DNA of 64,000 bases from Microbacterium sp. CGR2 (GCF_003626735.1 NZ_RBHX01000001.1:2356001-2420000), one strand, 5' to 3'. Numbered from the stretch's first letter, positions 28,425-39,528 are shown. Numbers and translations are program-made. Notes: generated by a model not told the origin, from the sequence alone.

Positions 28425-29803
28425 ACGGCACCCGCGCGTTTCGAGTGGCGACCACCGGCGCCCGCCTCGTGACCGGCGTCGTCGTCGCCGTGGCCTGCGT
28501 GGTCGGCGTCACCGTCGGCGTCCACGCCGCTTGGCCGCAGGTCACCCACGAACCGGCGAGCGTCGAAGTGACTCCGCTGCCGGGCGACAGCGTGCTGGTG
28601 TGCAATGGTGACCTCCGTGCGCTAGGACGGGACTCGTCGGCACCGCTGGACATGCGCTCTGCGGCATCCCCCGAGTTCACCGCCGACGGCACGAACGGCG
28701 CTCCCGACGTCGAGCTGATCGACACGCCGGACCTCATCGATGCCGGGGAGGTGCGGCTTCTCACGGGCACGGTGGAGGGACGTGAAGTGCCACTGATCGG
28801 CGCGGCGGAATCCGTATCGGTCGCGGCGGACGATCTGGCAGGGCTCGCAGCGCTTCCCTGCGGCGAACCTCGACTGGAGTCCTGGCTGGTCGGGGGGAGC
28901 GTCGGCACCGGAACCTCGGATCTCGTCATCCTCACCAACGCGGCCGAGGTGCCGACGACGGTGACCCTGTCGGTCTACGGGACTCTGCGGAGCGCGCGAA
29001 CAGTGGTCGTCGCACCGCGGACGCAGGTCGCCCTGCCGCTCACGTCGATCGCCGCCGGCAACGAGTCGCCCGTGGTGAAGGTCACGTCGGTCGGAGCGCC
29101 CGTGCGAGCCGTGCTGCAGTCGTCTCTGATCCGAGTTCTCGACCCCGCGGGCATCGACCTGCAGGAGGCCGTGGCCGGCGCCCAGGAGAACGTGGTGCTC
29201 GCCGGCGTCCAGACGTTCGCCGTCGACGGCGACGACGCCGACACGACCGTCCTGCGGCTGCTTGCGCCCGGAGCCGACGCGCAGGCGCGCATCAGTGTCC
29301 GGCCCACCGGATCGGCAGCGCCGGCGAGCGAGTTCTCCGTGCCGCTGCGCGCGGACGAGCCGGCGGACGCGGCGCTGAGCGGCCTCGAGCCGGGAACCTA
29401 CTCGGTCGAGGTCGAGGCGGATGCGCCGGTGGTCGCGGCCGTGCGCCAACACGACGGAGAAGGCGCGGGGGCCGACTTCGCCTGGGTGACTCCGGCGCCC
29501 GAGATCGACTCCGACGTCCTCGTCGCGATCCCTGCGGGTCCGTCCCCTCAGCTCCAGCTGGTCAACACCACGGAGACGGATGCGACGGTGTCGCTCGAGC
29601 CGGTCGGTGGCGGCGACGCGCAGGAAGTGGTGGTACCGGCCGGGGCGTCACGCAGCCTCGCTGTCGAGGCGGACACGACCTATCGACTCCGACCCTCCGG
29701 CACGGTGCACGGGGCTGTGAGCATGACCGCCCCTGGAGCGTTGGCGGTGCTCGCCGTGCAGCCGGGGGCGGGAGCGGAGCAGTCCATCACCGTCTATCCG
29801 TGA
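28421..29803 (+). CDS. DUF5719 family protein, exported or membrane-anchored
   Basis: This 460-residue protein has an N-terminal hydrophobic segment (about 12-35, RLVTGVVVAVACVVGVTVGV) that should be a signal or anchor. About 420 residues of beta-rich outer sequence follow, with Thr/Val-rich repeats such as SVEVEADAPVVAAVRQHDGE. This matches the DUF5719 proteins that lie next to the whiB2-linked glycosyltransferase in actinobacteria. Its ATG overlaps the stop of that gene (ATGA), so the two are probably made together and may work together at the cell surface. No catalytic motif is seen. Confidence 0.82.
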   Translation: MNGTRAFRVATTGARLVTGVVVAVACVVGVTVGVHAAWPQVTHEPASVEVTPLPGDSVLVCNGDLRALGRDSSAPLDMRSAASPEFTADGTNGAPDVELIDTPDLIDAGEVRLLTGTVEGREVPLIGAAESVSVAADDLAGLAALPCGEPRLESWLVGGSVGTGTSDLVILTNAAEVPTTVTLSVYGTLRSARTVVVAPRTQVALPLTSIAAGNESPVVKVTSVGAPVRAVLQSSLIRVLDPAGIDLQEAVAGAQENVVLAGVQTFAVDGDDADTTVLRLLAPGADAQARISVRPTGSAAPASEFSVPLRADEPADAALSGLEPGTYSVEVEADAPVVAAVRQHDGEGAGADFAWVTPAPEIDSDVLVAIPAGPSPQLQLVNTTETDATVSLEPVGGGDAQEVVVPAGASRSLAVEADTTYRLRPSGTVHGAVSMTAPGALAVLAVQPGAGAEQSITVYP

Positions 29804-29831
29804 TGGCGACGTGCCTCGCGACGCTCCGGGA

Positions 29832-30260
29832 TCAGTGGTCGTGACCGAGATCCCACGGCTCACGGCCGACGTATTCGGCGGCCGCACGGAAGACGGCGCT
29901 CTCGATCGCCATCCGGCGGTGTGCGGTGTCGTCATGGCCGGGAGGCAGGAGACGCTCGATGGGAAGCCGGAAAAGGACGATTCGTTGATTCTCGCGGTCG
30001 AGGTGCCACCGGGGGACTTCGTCCACCGGGTCGAAACCCGGGATGGCGCCGATCTCGAAGCGCACTTCCTGCAGTTCGGGCCAGGTGCCACGAAGAAACT
30101 CGACCGCGGTGCCGACGGTGAGGTCGAAGCGATCGAGGCGACCGTCGAGCGGAGCGAGAGGAGGACGCACGACCTCGCTGCGCCCGAGTCGTCCGTGCCG
30201 ACCGTGTCGCGCCCCGCGCCGAGGAGCGGCAGCGGCGCGAGTGGCACGACGACGAGGCAT
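29832..30260 (-). CDS. Zincin-like metallopeptidase family protein (Rv3259-like)
   Basis: This 142-residue protein has an Arg-rich N-terminus and then a domain with RFDLTVGTAVEFLRGTWPEL, EIGAIPGFDPVDEVPRW, RIVLFRLPIERL and MAIESAVFRAAAEYVGREPW. These match the metallopeptidase-family proteins found between whiB2 and the DUF3499 gene in actinobacteria (Rv3259). The usual HExxH is not obvious: the last helix reads IESAVFRAAAEYVG, so catalysis is doubtful. The plus-strand frame over the same bases is a shadow. TAGACT ends 6 nt before ATG 30260. Confidence 0.82.
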   Translation of the reverse strand: MPRRRATRAAAAPRRGARHGRHGRLGRSEVVRPPLAPLDGRLDRFDLTVGTAVEFLRGTWPELQEVRFEIGAIPGFDPVDEVPRWHLDRENQRIVLFRLPIERLLPPGHDDTAHRRMAIESAVFRAAAEYVGREPWDLGHDH

Positions 30261-30266
30261 GTCGAA

Positions 30267-30272
30267 AGTCTA
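30267..30272 (-). promoter_or_regulatory. -10 element TAGACT, leaderless start at 30260
   Basis: Minus-strand TAGACT ends 6 nt before ATG 30260. It is divergent from the DUF3499 promoter 52 bp away. Confidence 0.6.
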
Positions 30273-30323
30273 GGCGTTGCGGTGGGTGCGGCGCGGCAAC
30301 CGTGTCCGCGCTCCCGGCCCACG

Positions 30324-30329
30324 TAACCT
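30324..30329 (+). promoter_or_regulatory. -10 element TAACCT, leaderless start at 30337
   Basis: TAACCT ends 7 nt before ATG 30337 of the DUF3499 gene. Confidence 0.55.
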
Positions 30330-30336
30330 GACTCCA

Positions 30337-30543
30337 ATGGACGAGAGACTGTGCTCGAAGGTCGGATGCGCGCGAGAAGCCGTGGCGACTCTCACTTACG
30401 ATTACGGCGACAAGATGGCGGCGCTCGGCCCCCTCGGTGCTGCCAACGACCCGCAGGCGCACGACCTGTGTTCACCGCATGCGGATCGCCTCTCCGTGCC
30501 GGCCGGTTGGCTTGTCGTCAGGCACGAGGCCCTGCGCGCCTGA
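30337..30543 (+). CDS. DUF3499 family protein
   Basis: This 68-residue protein has CSKVGCAREAVATLTYDYGD and then CSPHADRLSVPAGWLVVRHE, with a Cys-x4-Cys pair and a later Cys/His pair that could hold a metal. This is the conserved core of DUF3499 (Rv3258c in M. tuberculosis, which is longer). The start ATG 30337 is fixed by the upstream -10 box; upstream codons in frame are not family-like. In mycobacteria the next gene is phosphomannomutase; here it is ahcY, so manB is missing from the block. Function unknown. Confidence 0.85.
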   Translation: MDERLCSKVGCAREAVATLTYDYGDKMAALGPLGAANDPQAHDLCSPHADRLSVPAGWLVVRHEALRA

Positions 30544-30582
30544 CTCACGGACGCATCCCGACACACGCGCCGTGCAGGGTGG

Positions 30583-30588
30583 AACAAT
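30583..30588 (+). promoter_or_regulatory. -10 element AACAAT for ahcY, leaderless
   Basis: AACAAT ends 6 nt before ATG 30595. The same box and spacing precede the small HTH gene at 53426. Confidence 0.5.
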
Positions 30589-30594
30589 GGGCAC

Positions 30595-32058
<1,464 letters not shown>

Positions 32059-32068
32059 CCGAAGAGGC

Positions 32069-32878
32069 TCAGACGCCGATGCGGCGGCCGGTGAGCTTCT
32101 CGGCGCGACGGTCGGAGTTCGCCAACGCGCGGCTCTCCCGCTCCCTGCGAAGAACGGTGATCCCCACCAGCACCGCTTCCGGAGGCGCCTGGGGCATCGG
32201 CGACACGTAGGGAGTCGCTTCGGTGAGCAGATCCTGGGCCACCCTGGCGCGCGCTGAGGGGATCATGCGTGGCGCGCTCTGCAGGAACTGGGAGATGCGT
32301 CGTGCGAGCCTGTCGGGAAGGCGTGCGACATCCGCGATCTCGGCCCATCCTGCGAGCATCGGCGGAAGCACGGGCGCGAGCGAGACGAGCTTCGGGGTGC
32401 GGACCCGCTGGCTGTAGGTGCCGGCGACCAGATCGCCGAGACGCTGGGATCGCGCGTTGAATGCTCCCGTGAGCACCGCGATCCCGCCGAGGGTCATATA
32501 GATCTCCAGCACACCGAGAAGAGCGCGGATGAATGCGTGGCGGAAACCCGCAGCGCCCCCGTCCACACGGACGATGCGCCCGCCAACGGCCAGCTTGCCC
32601 AGGCTGCGCCCCTTCAGCGCCACCTCCATCGTGATCGGCAGCACGACGAAACTGACCACCAGCGCGGACACGGTCGCGATGCGGTCGGTGGCGTCGTCCA
32701 GGATGCCGGCGTCGAGGAGCCAGATACGGAGGAAGATCCACAGGATGAAGACGGCGAAGCCGAGCAGCATGTCGATCAGTGCGCCGACGGCTCGGAGGAG
32801 GAACCCGACCGGCTGCACGTCGATGGCGACGGCCTCACCGGAGAGCACCTCATCGGACGCATCGATCTGGACGGACAT
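32069..32878 (-). CDS. RDD family membrane protein
   Basis: This 269-residue protein has an RDD domain in its N-terminal two thirds. A first helix begins VGFLLRAVGALIDMLLGFAV, with Arg and Asp at the family positions, a second helix has VSALVVSFVVLPITMEVALK, then GRSLGKLAVGGRIVRVDGG and a third helix. The last 90 residues are hydrophilic and Arg-rich. RDD proteins are often ion or solute exchangers of poorly known function. Its start codon overlaps that of the divergent SpoIIM gene region, sharing a symmetrical -10 box. Confidence 0.88.
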   Translation of the reverse strand: MSVQIDASDEVLSGEAVAIDVQPVGFLLRAVGALIDMLLGFAVFILWIFLRIWLLDAGILDDATDRIATVSALVVSFVVLPITMEVALKGRSLGKLAVGGRIVRVDGGAAGFRHAFIRALLGVLEIYMTLGGIAVLTGAFNARSQRLGDLVAGTYSQRVRTPKLVSLAPVLPPMLAGWAEIADVARLPDRLARRISQFLQSAPRMIPSARARVAQDLLTEATPYVSPMPQAPPEAVLVGITVLRRERESRALANSDRRAEKLTGRRIGV

Positions 32879-32881
32879 GAG

Positions 32882-32888
32882 TACAGTA
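32882..32888. promoter_or_regulatory. Symmetrical -10 box shared by divergent RDD and SpoIIM genes
   Basis: The 7-bp sequence TACAGTA reads TACAGT on the plus strand (7 nt before GTG 32895) and TACTGT on the minus strand (4 nt before ATG 32878). One site can therefore serve leaderless transcription in both directions. The minus-strand spacing is short. Confidence 0.5.
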
Positions 32889-32894
32889 AATCAG

Positions 32895-33887
32895 GTGGAT
32901 GCCGATGCGCTGACTGATGCTCGCCGCTCCGAATGGGAGCGACTGGAGGAACTCAGCCGCGCCCGGCTCGACGGGGCGGGAGTCGATGAGCTCATCGTCC
33001 GCTATCGGGCCGCGTCCGCCGACCTCGCAGAACTCAAGACGTCGATCGGGGATTCCCCGCAGGGCGATTACCTCTCCACCATCCTGGTGCGAGCTCGTCT
33101 TCGTCTCACGGGCGCGGCAGACAGCATCCTGACGCAGACCGGTCGCTTCTTCCGCCGGCAGCTTCCGGCTGCCCTCTACCGACTGCGGTGGACGACGCTC
33201 ATCATCGCTGTGGCGTTCGTCGCGATCGCGGTCGGCACCGCCGCCTGGATCGCGAGTGATCCCGCACTGATCGCGACCCTCGGCCCGCCGGACGCGTTGG
33301 AGCAGTATGCCGACGAGAGCTTCACCGGCTACTACACGGAGAATCCGGCGGCGGTCTTCATGGGCATGGTCTGGACCAACAACGCCTGGATCGCGATGCA
33401 GTGCGTGCTCTTCGGCGTCACCGGCATCTGGCCGATCTACATGCTCGTTCAGAATGCCTTCGGTCTCGGCGTCTCCGGCGCGGTGATGGCGGCGCACGAC
33501 CGCGCTGACGTCATGGTGCTGTACATCCTTCCGCACGGCATGCTCGAGCTGACATGCATCTTCGTGGCCGCGGCGGCGGGTCTGCATGTGTTCTGGGCGT
33601 GGGTGGCGCCAGGGCCGCGCTCAAGGGGAGAGGCGCTCGCCGAGCAGGGAAGGGCACTCGCCACGGTGGCGATCGGTCTGGTCTTCGCGTTGTTCCTCGC
33701 GGGACTCGTCGAAGGCTTCGTCACCGGATGGGCGCTGCCCTGGCCGGTGAAGATCGGCATCGGTGCCGCGGCCCTTGCCGTGTTCCTGATCTACATGCTC
33801 GTTGCGGGTGGGCGCGCTCACCGCTTGGGGGAGACCGGCGACCTGGTGGAGTACGAGGCCGGAACGCCGCGTCTGGTCGCCGGCTGA
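32895..33887 (+). CDS. SpoIIM (stage II sporulation protein M) family membrane protein
   Basis: This 330-residue protein has a hydrophilic N-terminus (ALTDARRSEWERLEELSRAR) and then about six membrane helices, with FTGYYTENPAAVFMGMVWTN and LPHGMLELTCIFVAAAAGLH between them. That is the SpoIIM/DUF95 pattern. The organism is not a spore former, so the protein probably has a membrane-organising role, as do homologues near MoxR/DUF58 operons. I prefer GTG 32895, 7 nt after TACAGT, but ATG 32877 (336 residues) is in frame. It is convergent with the DUF58 gene. Confidence 0.85.
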   Translation: MDADALTDARRSEWERLEELSRARLDGAGVDELIVRYRAASADLAELKTSIGDSPQGDYLSTILVRARLRLTGAADSILTQTGRFFRRQLPAALYRLRWTTLIIAVAFVAIAVGTAAWIASDPALIATLGPPDALEQYADESFTGYYTENPAAVFMGMVWTNNAWIAMQCVLFGVTGIWPIYMLVQNAFGLGVSGAVMAAHDRADVMVLYILPHGMLELTCIFVAAAAGLHVFWAWVAPGPRSRGEALAEQGRALATVAIGLVFALFLAGLVEGFVTGWALPWPVKIGIGAAALAVFLIYMLVAGGRAHRLGETGDLVEYEAGTPRLVAG

Positions 33888-33897
33888 CCAGGTCCGT

Positions 33898-35205
33898 TCA
33901 CAGCCGTCCGGCTGCCTTGAGCTCCAGGTAGCGGTCGGCGATGCGAGGAGGAAGATCCTCCGGGTCGGCGGCGATGGCCTCGCCGCCTGCCCGTCGGATC
34001 GCGTCGGCGACATTCTCCGCGTCGTGGATGGCGTGTTCCGCCGCGGCGGCGAGGTAGATCTCCTCGCGCGACCCCCGTCGGCGGGCGAGCGTACTGATGT
34101 CGTCATCTGTGACGGAACCGACGAGCACGGTCGTCGCCCGAGATGCGTTCGGGAACGCCCCGAGGAACCCTCTGGCCGATTCGGCGGCATCCTGTGCCGT
34201 CAGCACGACGATGAGCGAGGGGCGATTGGTCAGGCTGCGCACGGCACCGAAAGCGCCGTGCCAGTCGGTATCGACGAGACGCGCGTGCACGGGCGCCATC
34301 GCGTCGGTCATCGCGGGCAGGAGGGCGGCACCGTCGATCCCGCTCACGCGTCCGCGGACCACCCGGTCGTACATCAGCAGGTGAACGTGATCGCCGGCAC
34401 GCGAGGCAAGCGCAGCGAGCAGCAGGGCCGCTTCGAGCGACGCGTCGACGCGGGTGCCGTCGCCGACACGCGCCGCCGCAGTGCGTCCGGTGTCGATGAT
34501 GATGACCACATGACGGTCGCGTTCCGGGCGCCACGTGCGAAGCATCGTCGTCCCCGCTCGCGCGGTGGCGCGCCAGTCGATGGACCGCACGTCATCTCCG
34601 CGGACGTACTCGCGCAGCGAATCGAACTCCGTCCCCTGCCCTCGAACCTGGATGCTCGTGTTCCCGTCGAGCTCGCGGAGTCGCGCCAATCTCGACGGCA
34701 GGTGCTTGCGCGAGGCGAAGGCGGGGAGGACCCGGATGGCGCCGCGCACGTCATGCCGAGCCTGTCGACCGGCGAGACCCAGGGGGCCACGAGAGCGGAT
34801 CATCACGAATTCGCTGACGAGCTCGCCCCGACGGCGTGGGAACAGCCCGAAGGTCAGGCGTGCGCGCTCGCCTGCGGGGACGCTCAGTCGCTGACGTTCC
34901 GTCGGCGCGCCGGCCGTGGGCTGCCAGGCGTCGCGGATCACCGCATGGAGCATCCGGGAGCCGTGATTGTGCAGGGCGACGCTCACCGGAACCGGTTCGC
35001 CGATGCGCGCTCGTGCAGGCACTCGTCGGCTCACCGTGACCGACCGAGGGTTCGCGGCGCCTGCGACATCGATGGCCGACAGCACCAGGCACAGCGCGAT
35101 CCAGCCGCCGAGCACCGCGTACGCCGGATATCCCGCCGCGCCTGCGAGGACGAGCGGGATCACTCCCACAGCGAGGGCGATGCCCAGGCGACCGGTGATG
35201 AACAC
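33898..35205 (-). CDS. DUF58 domain-containing protein
   Basis: This 435-residue protein has two N-terminal membrane helices (about 5-45), a beta-rich stretch (about 55-190) and then the DUF58/VWA-like domain with FDSLREYVRGDDVRSIDWRA (about 217-236) and VVIIIDTGRTAA. The metal-site serine of true VWA domains is replaced by IDTGR. Such proteins are partners of MoxR ATPases, thought to help assemble or mature other proteins. GTG 35205 follows the MoxR stop with no gap. It is the last gene of a five-gene minus-strand operon. Confidence 0.88.
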   Translation of the reverse strand: MFITGRLGIALAVGVIPLVLAGAAGYPAYAVLGGWIALCLVLSAIDVAGAANPRSVTVSRRVPARARIGEPVPVSVALHNHGSRMLHAVIRDAWQPTAGAPTERQRLSVPAGERARLTFGLFPRRRGELVSEFVMIRSRGPLGLAGRQARHDVRGAIRVLPAFASRKHLPSRLARLRELDGNTSIQVRGQGTEFDSLREYVRGDDVRSIDWRATARAGTTMLRTWRPERDRHVVIIIDTGRTAAARVGDGTRVDASLEAALLLAALASRAGDHVHLLMYDRVVRGRVSGIDGAALLPAMTDAMAPVHARLVDTDWHGAFGAVRSLTNRPSLIVVLTAQDAAESARGFLGAFPNASRATTVLVGSVTDDDISTLARRRGSREEIYLAAAAEHAIHDAENVADAIRRAGGEAIAADPEDLPPRIADRYLELKAAGRL

Positions 35206-36173
<968 letters not shown>

Positions 36174-36177
<4 letters not shown>

Positions 36178-36230
36178 GTGATGCCCTCGGCTTCCGTGGT
36201 GGTGGGTGTATGACGGTCGGTGTGACTCAT
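36174..36230 (-). CDS. Possible 18-residue coupling peptide between DUF4350 and MoxR genes
   Basis: ATG 36230 overlaps the DUF4350 stop (ATGA). The frame encodes MSHTDRHTPTTTEAEGIT and ends in a TGA that overlaps the MoxR GTG start (GTGA). It could pass ribosomes from one gene to the next or be the true MoxR N-terminus split by a frameshift. It could also be chance; the 49-bp gap holds nothing else. Confidence 0.4.
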
Positions 36231-37414
36231 TGGTCGTCCTTCGGGGCGCGGCCGGTGGCATCGACGGCGGACTCGAGTTCCTCGAGGCGTCGCGCCAGTT
36301 CCACGAGCGCCGAGTCGTCGGACGGCAGCGGCCCGGCGAGGAGCGTCTGCAGCGTACCGCGCGGGATTCCCAGGCGATCGGATGCCGCATCGGCGACCTC
36401 GTCTGCAGTGGCGTGCGCGGCCAGGGCCAGGCGGCGAGCCAGCCGGCGCCGAGAACCGTCGCGCAAGGCCTGTCCGGCGTGTGCGGCGTCCCCGGCCTTC
36501 GCCGTCAGGCGTGCCCGGCCGTGCATGGTCTCCGAGGCGCGCACCGTGACCGGAAGAGTCTCGGCCACGAGCGGACCGAAGCGCTGGCCGCGCCAGATGG
36601 CTGCGGCGATCCCGGCGATGAGGATCAGCAGGATCACCGGCGTGACCCATGGCGGCGTGAGGCTGCCGAGCGTGTCGGGAGACTCGCCCTCGATGTCGGT
36701 GTCGCCGAAGGACGGCACGTACCAGACCACCCGCTCGCTCTGGCCGAGGAGCGCGAGCGCCAGAGCCGCATTGCCGTTCTCCGCGAGGTAGGCGTTGCTG
36801 AAGAGTCGTGAGCCCTCGACGAGGGTGCGGCGGACGCCGTCGCGGTCGTCGATGAGCACGGCATCGCCGTCCGCGGACCCGAAGCAGCCCGTGACCTCGT
36901 CGGCGGGGGAGAAGAAACGATCGGCGCGGATCTCCCCGACGCGGGCGAACTCGGGCACGGAGCACTCGGCCTCCCGCGGCGAGGAACTCCCGGGGGCGTT
37001 CTCGCCGATGTCGAGCACGCGCAGCAGATGAGTCCCGGTCGAGAGGAAGACGACCCGTTCCGCGGGGGCGATGAGTTCGGCGAGCGCCTCGTCGCTGAGT
37101 GTGTACGGGTTCGTCATCACCAAGGTCGTCTCATCGTCGATCGCCGATCGTGCCTCCGCACGCGACCGGAAGACCGACACCTCGACCCCCTGATCGCGAA
37201 GGATCTCCGCCAGCGCCAGTGCACCCGAGTCGTCGCGCCCCTCCGGGTCGAGCGCACCGCGCGCGCCCGGGGCCGCCGCGCTCACGCGCAGGGCGACGAA
37301 CGCGACGGCGAGCACCAGCACGACGATGATGATCCATCCGACGACGGAACGGATTCGCTGTGGTCGCCGTGCCGCCGTCGACGACTCGATCGTTGCGGGG
37401 CTGCTCGTCGTCAT
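36227..37414 (-). CDS. DUF4350 domain-containing membrane protein
   Basis: This 395-residue protein has one helix near the N-terminus (IIIVVLVLAVAFVALRV), then an outer DUF4350 domain with ALALAEILRDQGVEVSVFRS and LVMTNPYTLSDEALAELI. A second helix (PVILLILIAGIAAAIWRGQR) is followed by a cytoplasmic tail containing ATADEVADAASDRLGIPRG. DUF4350 proteins accompany MoxR/DUF58 genes, as here. It overlaps the DUF4129 gene by 4 bp. An outer solute-binding or sensing role is possible but unproven. Confidence 0.87.
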   Translation of the reverse strand: MTTSSPATIESSTAARRPQRIRSVVGWIIIVVLVLAVAFVALRVSAAAPGARGALDPEGRDDSGALALAEILRDQGVEVSVFRSRAEARSAIDDETTLVMTNPYTLSDEALAELIAPAERVVFLSTGTHLLRVLDIGENAPGSSSPREAECSVPEFARVGEIRADRFFSPADEVTGCFGSADGDAVLIDDRDGVRRTLVEGSRLFSNAYLAENGNAALALALLGQSERVVWYVPSFGDTDIEGESPDTLGSLTPPWVTPVILLILIAGIAAAIWRGQRFGPLVAETLPVTVRASETMHGRARLTAKAGDAAHAGQALRDGSRRRLARRLALAAHATADEVADAASDRLGIPRGTLQTLLAGPLPSDDSALVELARRLEELESAVDATGRAPKDDQ

Positions 37415-38052
37415 GCGGGCACCGTTTCCGGTCGCCGCGCCCGAAGGCGGTCATCTGTCGCCGCCAGTTCACGGTAGTGCTCTTCCGATGCCGGATGACG
37501 CAGGTACCGCACGTCGTCGAACGCGACGGCAGCGTTGCGCATGGCTGAGGCTTCGTCTGTGAAGACCTCGCTCGCCGCGCGCGCGATCGACTGCGCGGTG
37601 GCGCCGGGAGCCGGATCGATCAGGTCGCGTTCGAGGAGGCTCCGCGCGATGGCGCGATATCGGAGGATCACCGCGGCGTCCCAGTCGCCGTCGCGCGCGC
37701 GGCGTTCGGCGTCCGAGCGCAACTGGGCTGCGCTGCGATCATCGCTCGCGCCCAGCAGATCTGTACGCGCCGAGCGTACCGCTCGCGATCGGCGCGGTCT
37801 GCCCCAGAAGATGAGGGCCGTGATCAGTGCCGCGGCGATCAGCACCGTCACGATGATGAGCGCGGACGGCCCGATGTTCGCCCCGTTGTCGGAACTGAAC
37901 AGATCGGCGAGGAAGCGCCCGATGTCGCGGGCGACGAGATCGAACCATGTCGGCTTCGCCTCCGCGTAACGCGGATTGGAGAGCTCTTCCTCCGCCCAGC
38001 GGCGGGCTTCGTCCCCGTCGGGGACGAACGGGTCGTCGGTCACTCGGATCAT
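37411..38052 (-). CDS. DUF4129 domain-containing membrane protein
   Basis: This 213-residue protein starts with a hydrophilic stretch (EARRWAEEELSNPRYAEAKP), has one helix (ALIIVTVLIAAALITALIFW) and then the cytoplasmic DUF4129 domain with WDAAVILRYRAIARSLLERD and PGATAQSIARAASEVF. DUF4129 is commonly found with transglutaminase-like or MoxR/DUF58 systems. It overlaps both neighbours by 4 bp, so all members of the operon are probably made in fixed ratio. Exact function unknown. Confidence 0.87.
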   Translation of the reverse strand: MIRVTDDPFVPDGDEARRWAEEELSNPRYAEAKPTWFDLVARDIGRFLADLFSSDNGANIGPSALIIVTVLIAAALITALIFWGRPRRSRAVRSARTDLLGASDDRSAAQLRSDAERRARDGDWDAAVILRYRAIARSLLERDLIDPAPGATAQSIARAASEVFTDEASAMRNAAVAFDDVRYLRHPASEEHYRELAATDDRLRARRPETVPA

Positions 38053-39431
38053 GCCCTGCCGTCACCGCTGCCCGGGGCTGTCCAACCACCGTCAGCGGGG
38101 GAGGCCCAGGGGCTCTCGTTCGGTGCGGACGCCGACTCGGGGCCGGCGGGAGACGGCATCGCAGGAGCATCCGTCGCGCCCGGTGGGAGGGGCGCAGCAG
38201 CGGGCGGCACCGCCTGTGCCCCGTAGGGCTGTGTGCCGTACTGGGGTGCCCCATACGGCGGCGGATAGCCCTGACCGGGGATCGGCTGTCCACCGGGCTG
38301 CGGATAGCCGTAGCCCTGGGTCATCATCACGTGTTCCGGTACCTGCTTGGGCGGCGGAGCGCTCGTCACTGCGCGCGCAGGATCGACAGCGAACGGGTCG
38401 CCCAGCTGCTCCTCGGTCCAGCCGAGGTCTCGACGCTCGACGTGCGCGATGAGCGTCTGATCCAGTCCCTCGTACCGCATCCGGCAATCGAGGTACACGA
38501 GCGCCGAACCGGTGCTCTGCACGACCAGGGTGATCGCCTGCAACACCAGCAGCAGGATCTGCGGCGCGAGAAGGGTGAGGACGAAGCCGACGACCGCGCT
38601 GGGTTCGGGTGAGCCGGTGGGTGCCACGACGGATCCCAGCAACGAGCCCAGCAGAGTGACCGGGATGCTCACGACCTGCATCGCCAGCCCCATGATGACG
38701 CTGATGAGGAAGGTCACGCCGAACGCGACCCAGAAGCGACCACGAGTCAGGCGCCAGGAGCGGACGAACGCGTCCCGGAATCGGGCACGTTCCAGCACGA
38801 GGATGGACGGCACCAGCAGCAGTTTGGTGGTCAACCACACGGCCAGCGGAATGCATGCCAGGGCGATGAGGATCACGATGAGGACGATGAGACCGATGGA
38901 TTCGACGGTGCCGCCGAGCCCGCCTGCCACGAAGGCGCCGATGATCACCGCGACGATCGCGAAGATACCGAACACCGCGAGCACCGACAGCGAAGCGAAG
39001 CCGGCCAGTCGCCAGAACGACGGAGCCATCTTCCGCCAGAGCATCCGAAGACTCGCCTTCACGCCGATGGAGGCGTAGCCGACCTCCGCCGCCACGACGC
39101 CCTGCATCATGGCCGTGAAGGCGATCGAGGTCAGACCGACGGCGAGTCCCGCGACGATGTTGATCGCGATCGTGCCCGCCATCACGGCTTCGAAGTCGGG
39201 GGAGGATGGAGGGACGGTCTCCAGTCGCGAGAAGGTCGTGAAGAGCACCACGCCCATCACGCCCGCCGTGGCCACCACGACGATGAGCTGGATCACGACC
39301 GCGAATCCGAAGAGGACCTTGGGGTTGTGCCGCAGCGCAGCGAAGGCCTTTCCCAGCAGCATCCCGAATGTCAGAGGATGGAGGGGAATGATCCCCTTCT
39401 TCGGGGCAGGTGTCCACGTCTGGCCGCTCAC
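38049..39431 (-). CDS. Multi-spanning membrane protein (glycerophosphodiesterase membrane-domain-like)
   Basis: This 460-residue protein begins with PAPKKGIIPLHPLTFGMLLG, continues with about six membrane helices, and ends in a 140-residue Pro/Gly/Tyr-rich tail (GYGYPQPGGQPIPGQGYPPP). The membrane part resembles the glycerophosphoryl diester phosphodiesterase membrane domain, without the enzyme domain. GTG 39431 has a strong GGAGGGAG upstream at good distance; ATG 39446 and ATG 39467 are also in frame. It is the first gene of the MoxR operon and divergent from mtrA. Confidence 0.82.
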   Translation of the reverse strand: MSGQTWTPAPKKGIIPLHPLTFGMLLGKAFAALRHNPKVLFGFAVVIQLIVVVATAGVMGVVLFTTFSRLETVPPSSPDFEAVMAGTIAINIVAGLAVGLTSIAFTAMMQGVVAAEVGYASIGVKASLRMLWRKMAPSFWRLAGFASLSVLAVFGIFAIVAVIIGAFVAGGLGGTVESIGLIVLIVILIALACIPLAVWLTTKLLLVPSILVLERARFRDAFVRSWRLTRGRFWVAFGVTFLISVIMGLAMQVVSIPVTLLGSLLGSVVAPTGSPEPSAVVGFVLTLLAPQILLLVLQAITLVVQSTGSALVYLDCRMRYEGLDQTLIAHVERRDLGWTEEQLGDPFAVDPARAVTSAPPPKQVPEHVMMTQGYGYPQPGGQPIPGQGYPPPYGAPQYGTQPYGAQAVPPAAAPLPPGATDAPAMPSPAGPESASAPNESPWASPADGGWTAPGSGDGRA

Positions 39432-39515
39432 AGGCACTCCCTCCATCGTGCGCTCCCATCGTGTCATATCCCCGTGCGTGGTGCGCAGACCTGCGGAGGG
39501 CGGTACCCGGTGCCA

Positions 39516-39521
39516 TAAGGT
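39516..39521 (+). promoter_or_regulatory. -10 element TAAGGT for mtrA, leaderless
   Basis: TAAGGT ends 7 nt before ATG 39529. The frame is open far upstream, so this motif and homology decide the start. Confidence 0.55.
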
Positions 39522-39528
39522 AACAGGT

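Noticed and set aside
29811..30326. Plus-strand frame of 171 codons over the metallopeptidase gene
   Set aside because: The minus-strand frame matches the family found at this place in other actinobacteria and has a leaderless -10 box; the plus frame has no motif.
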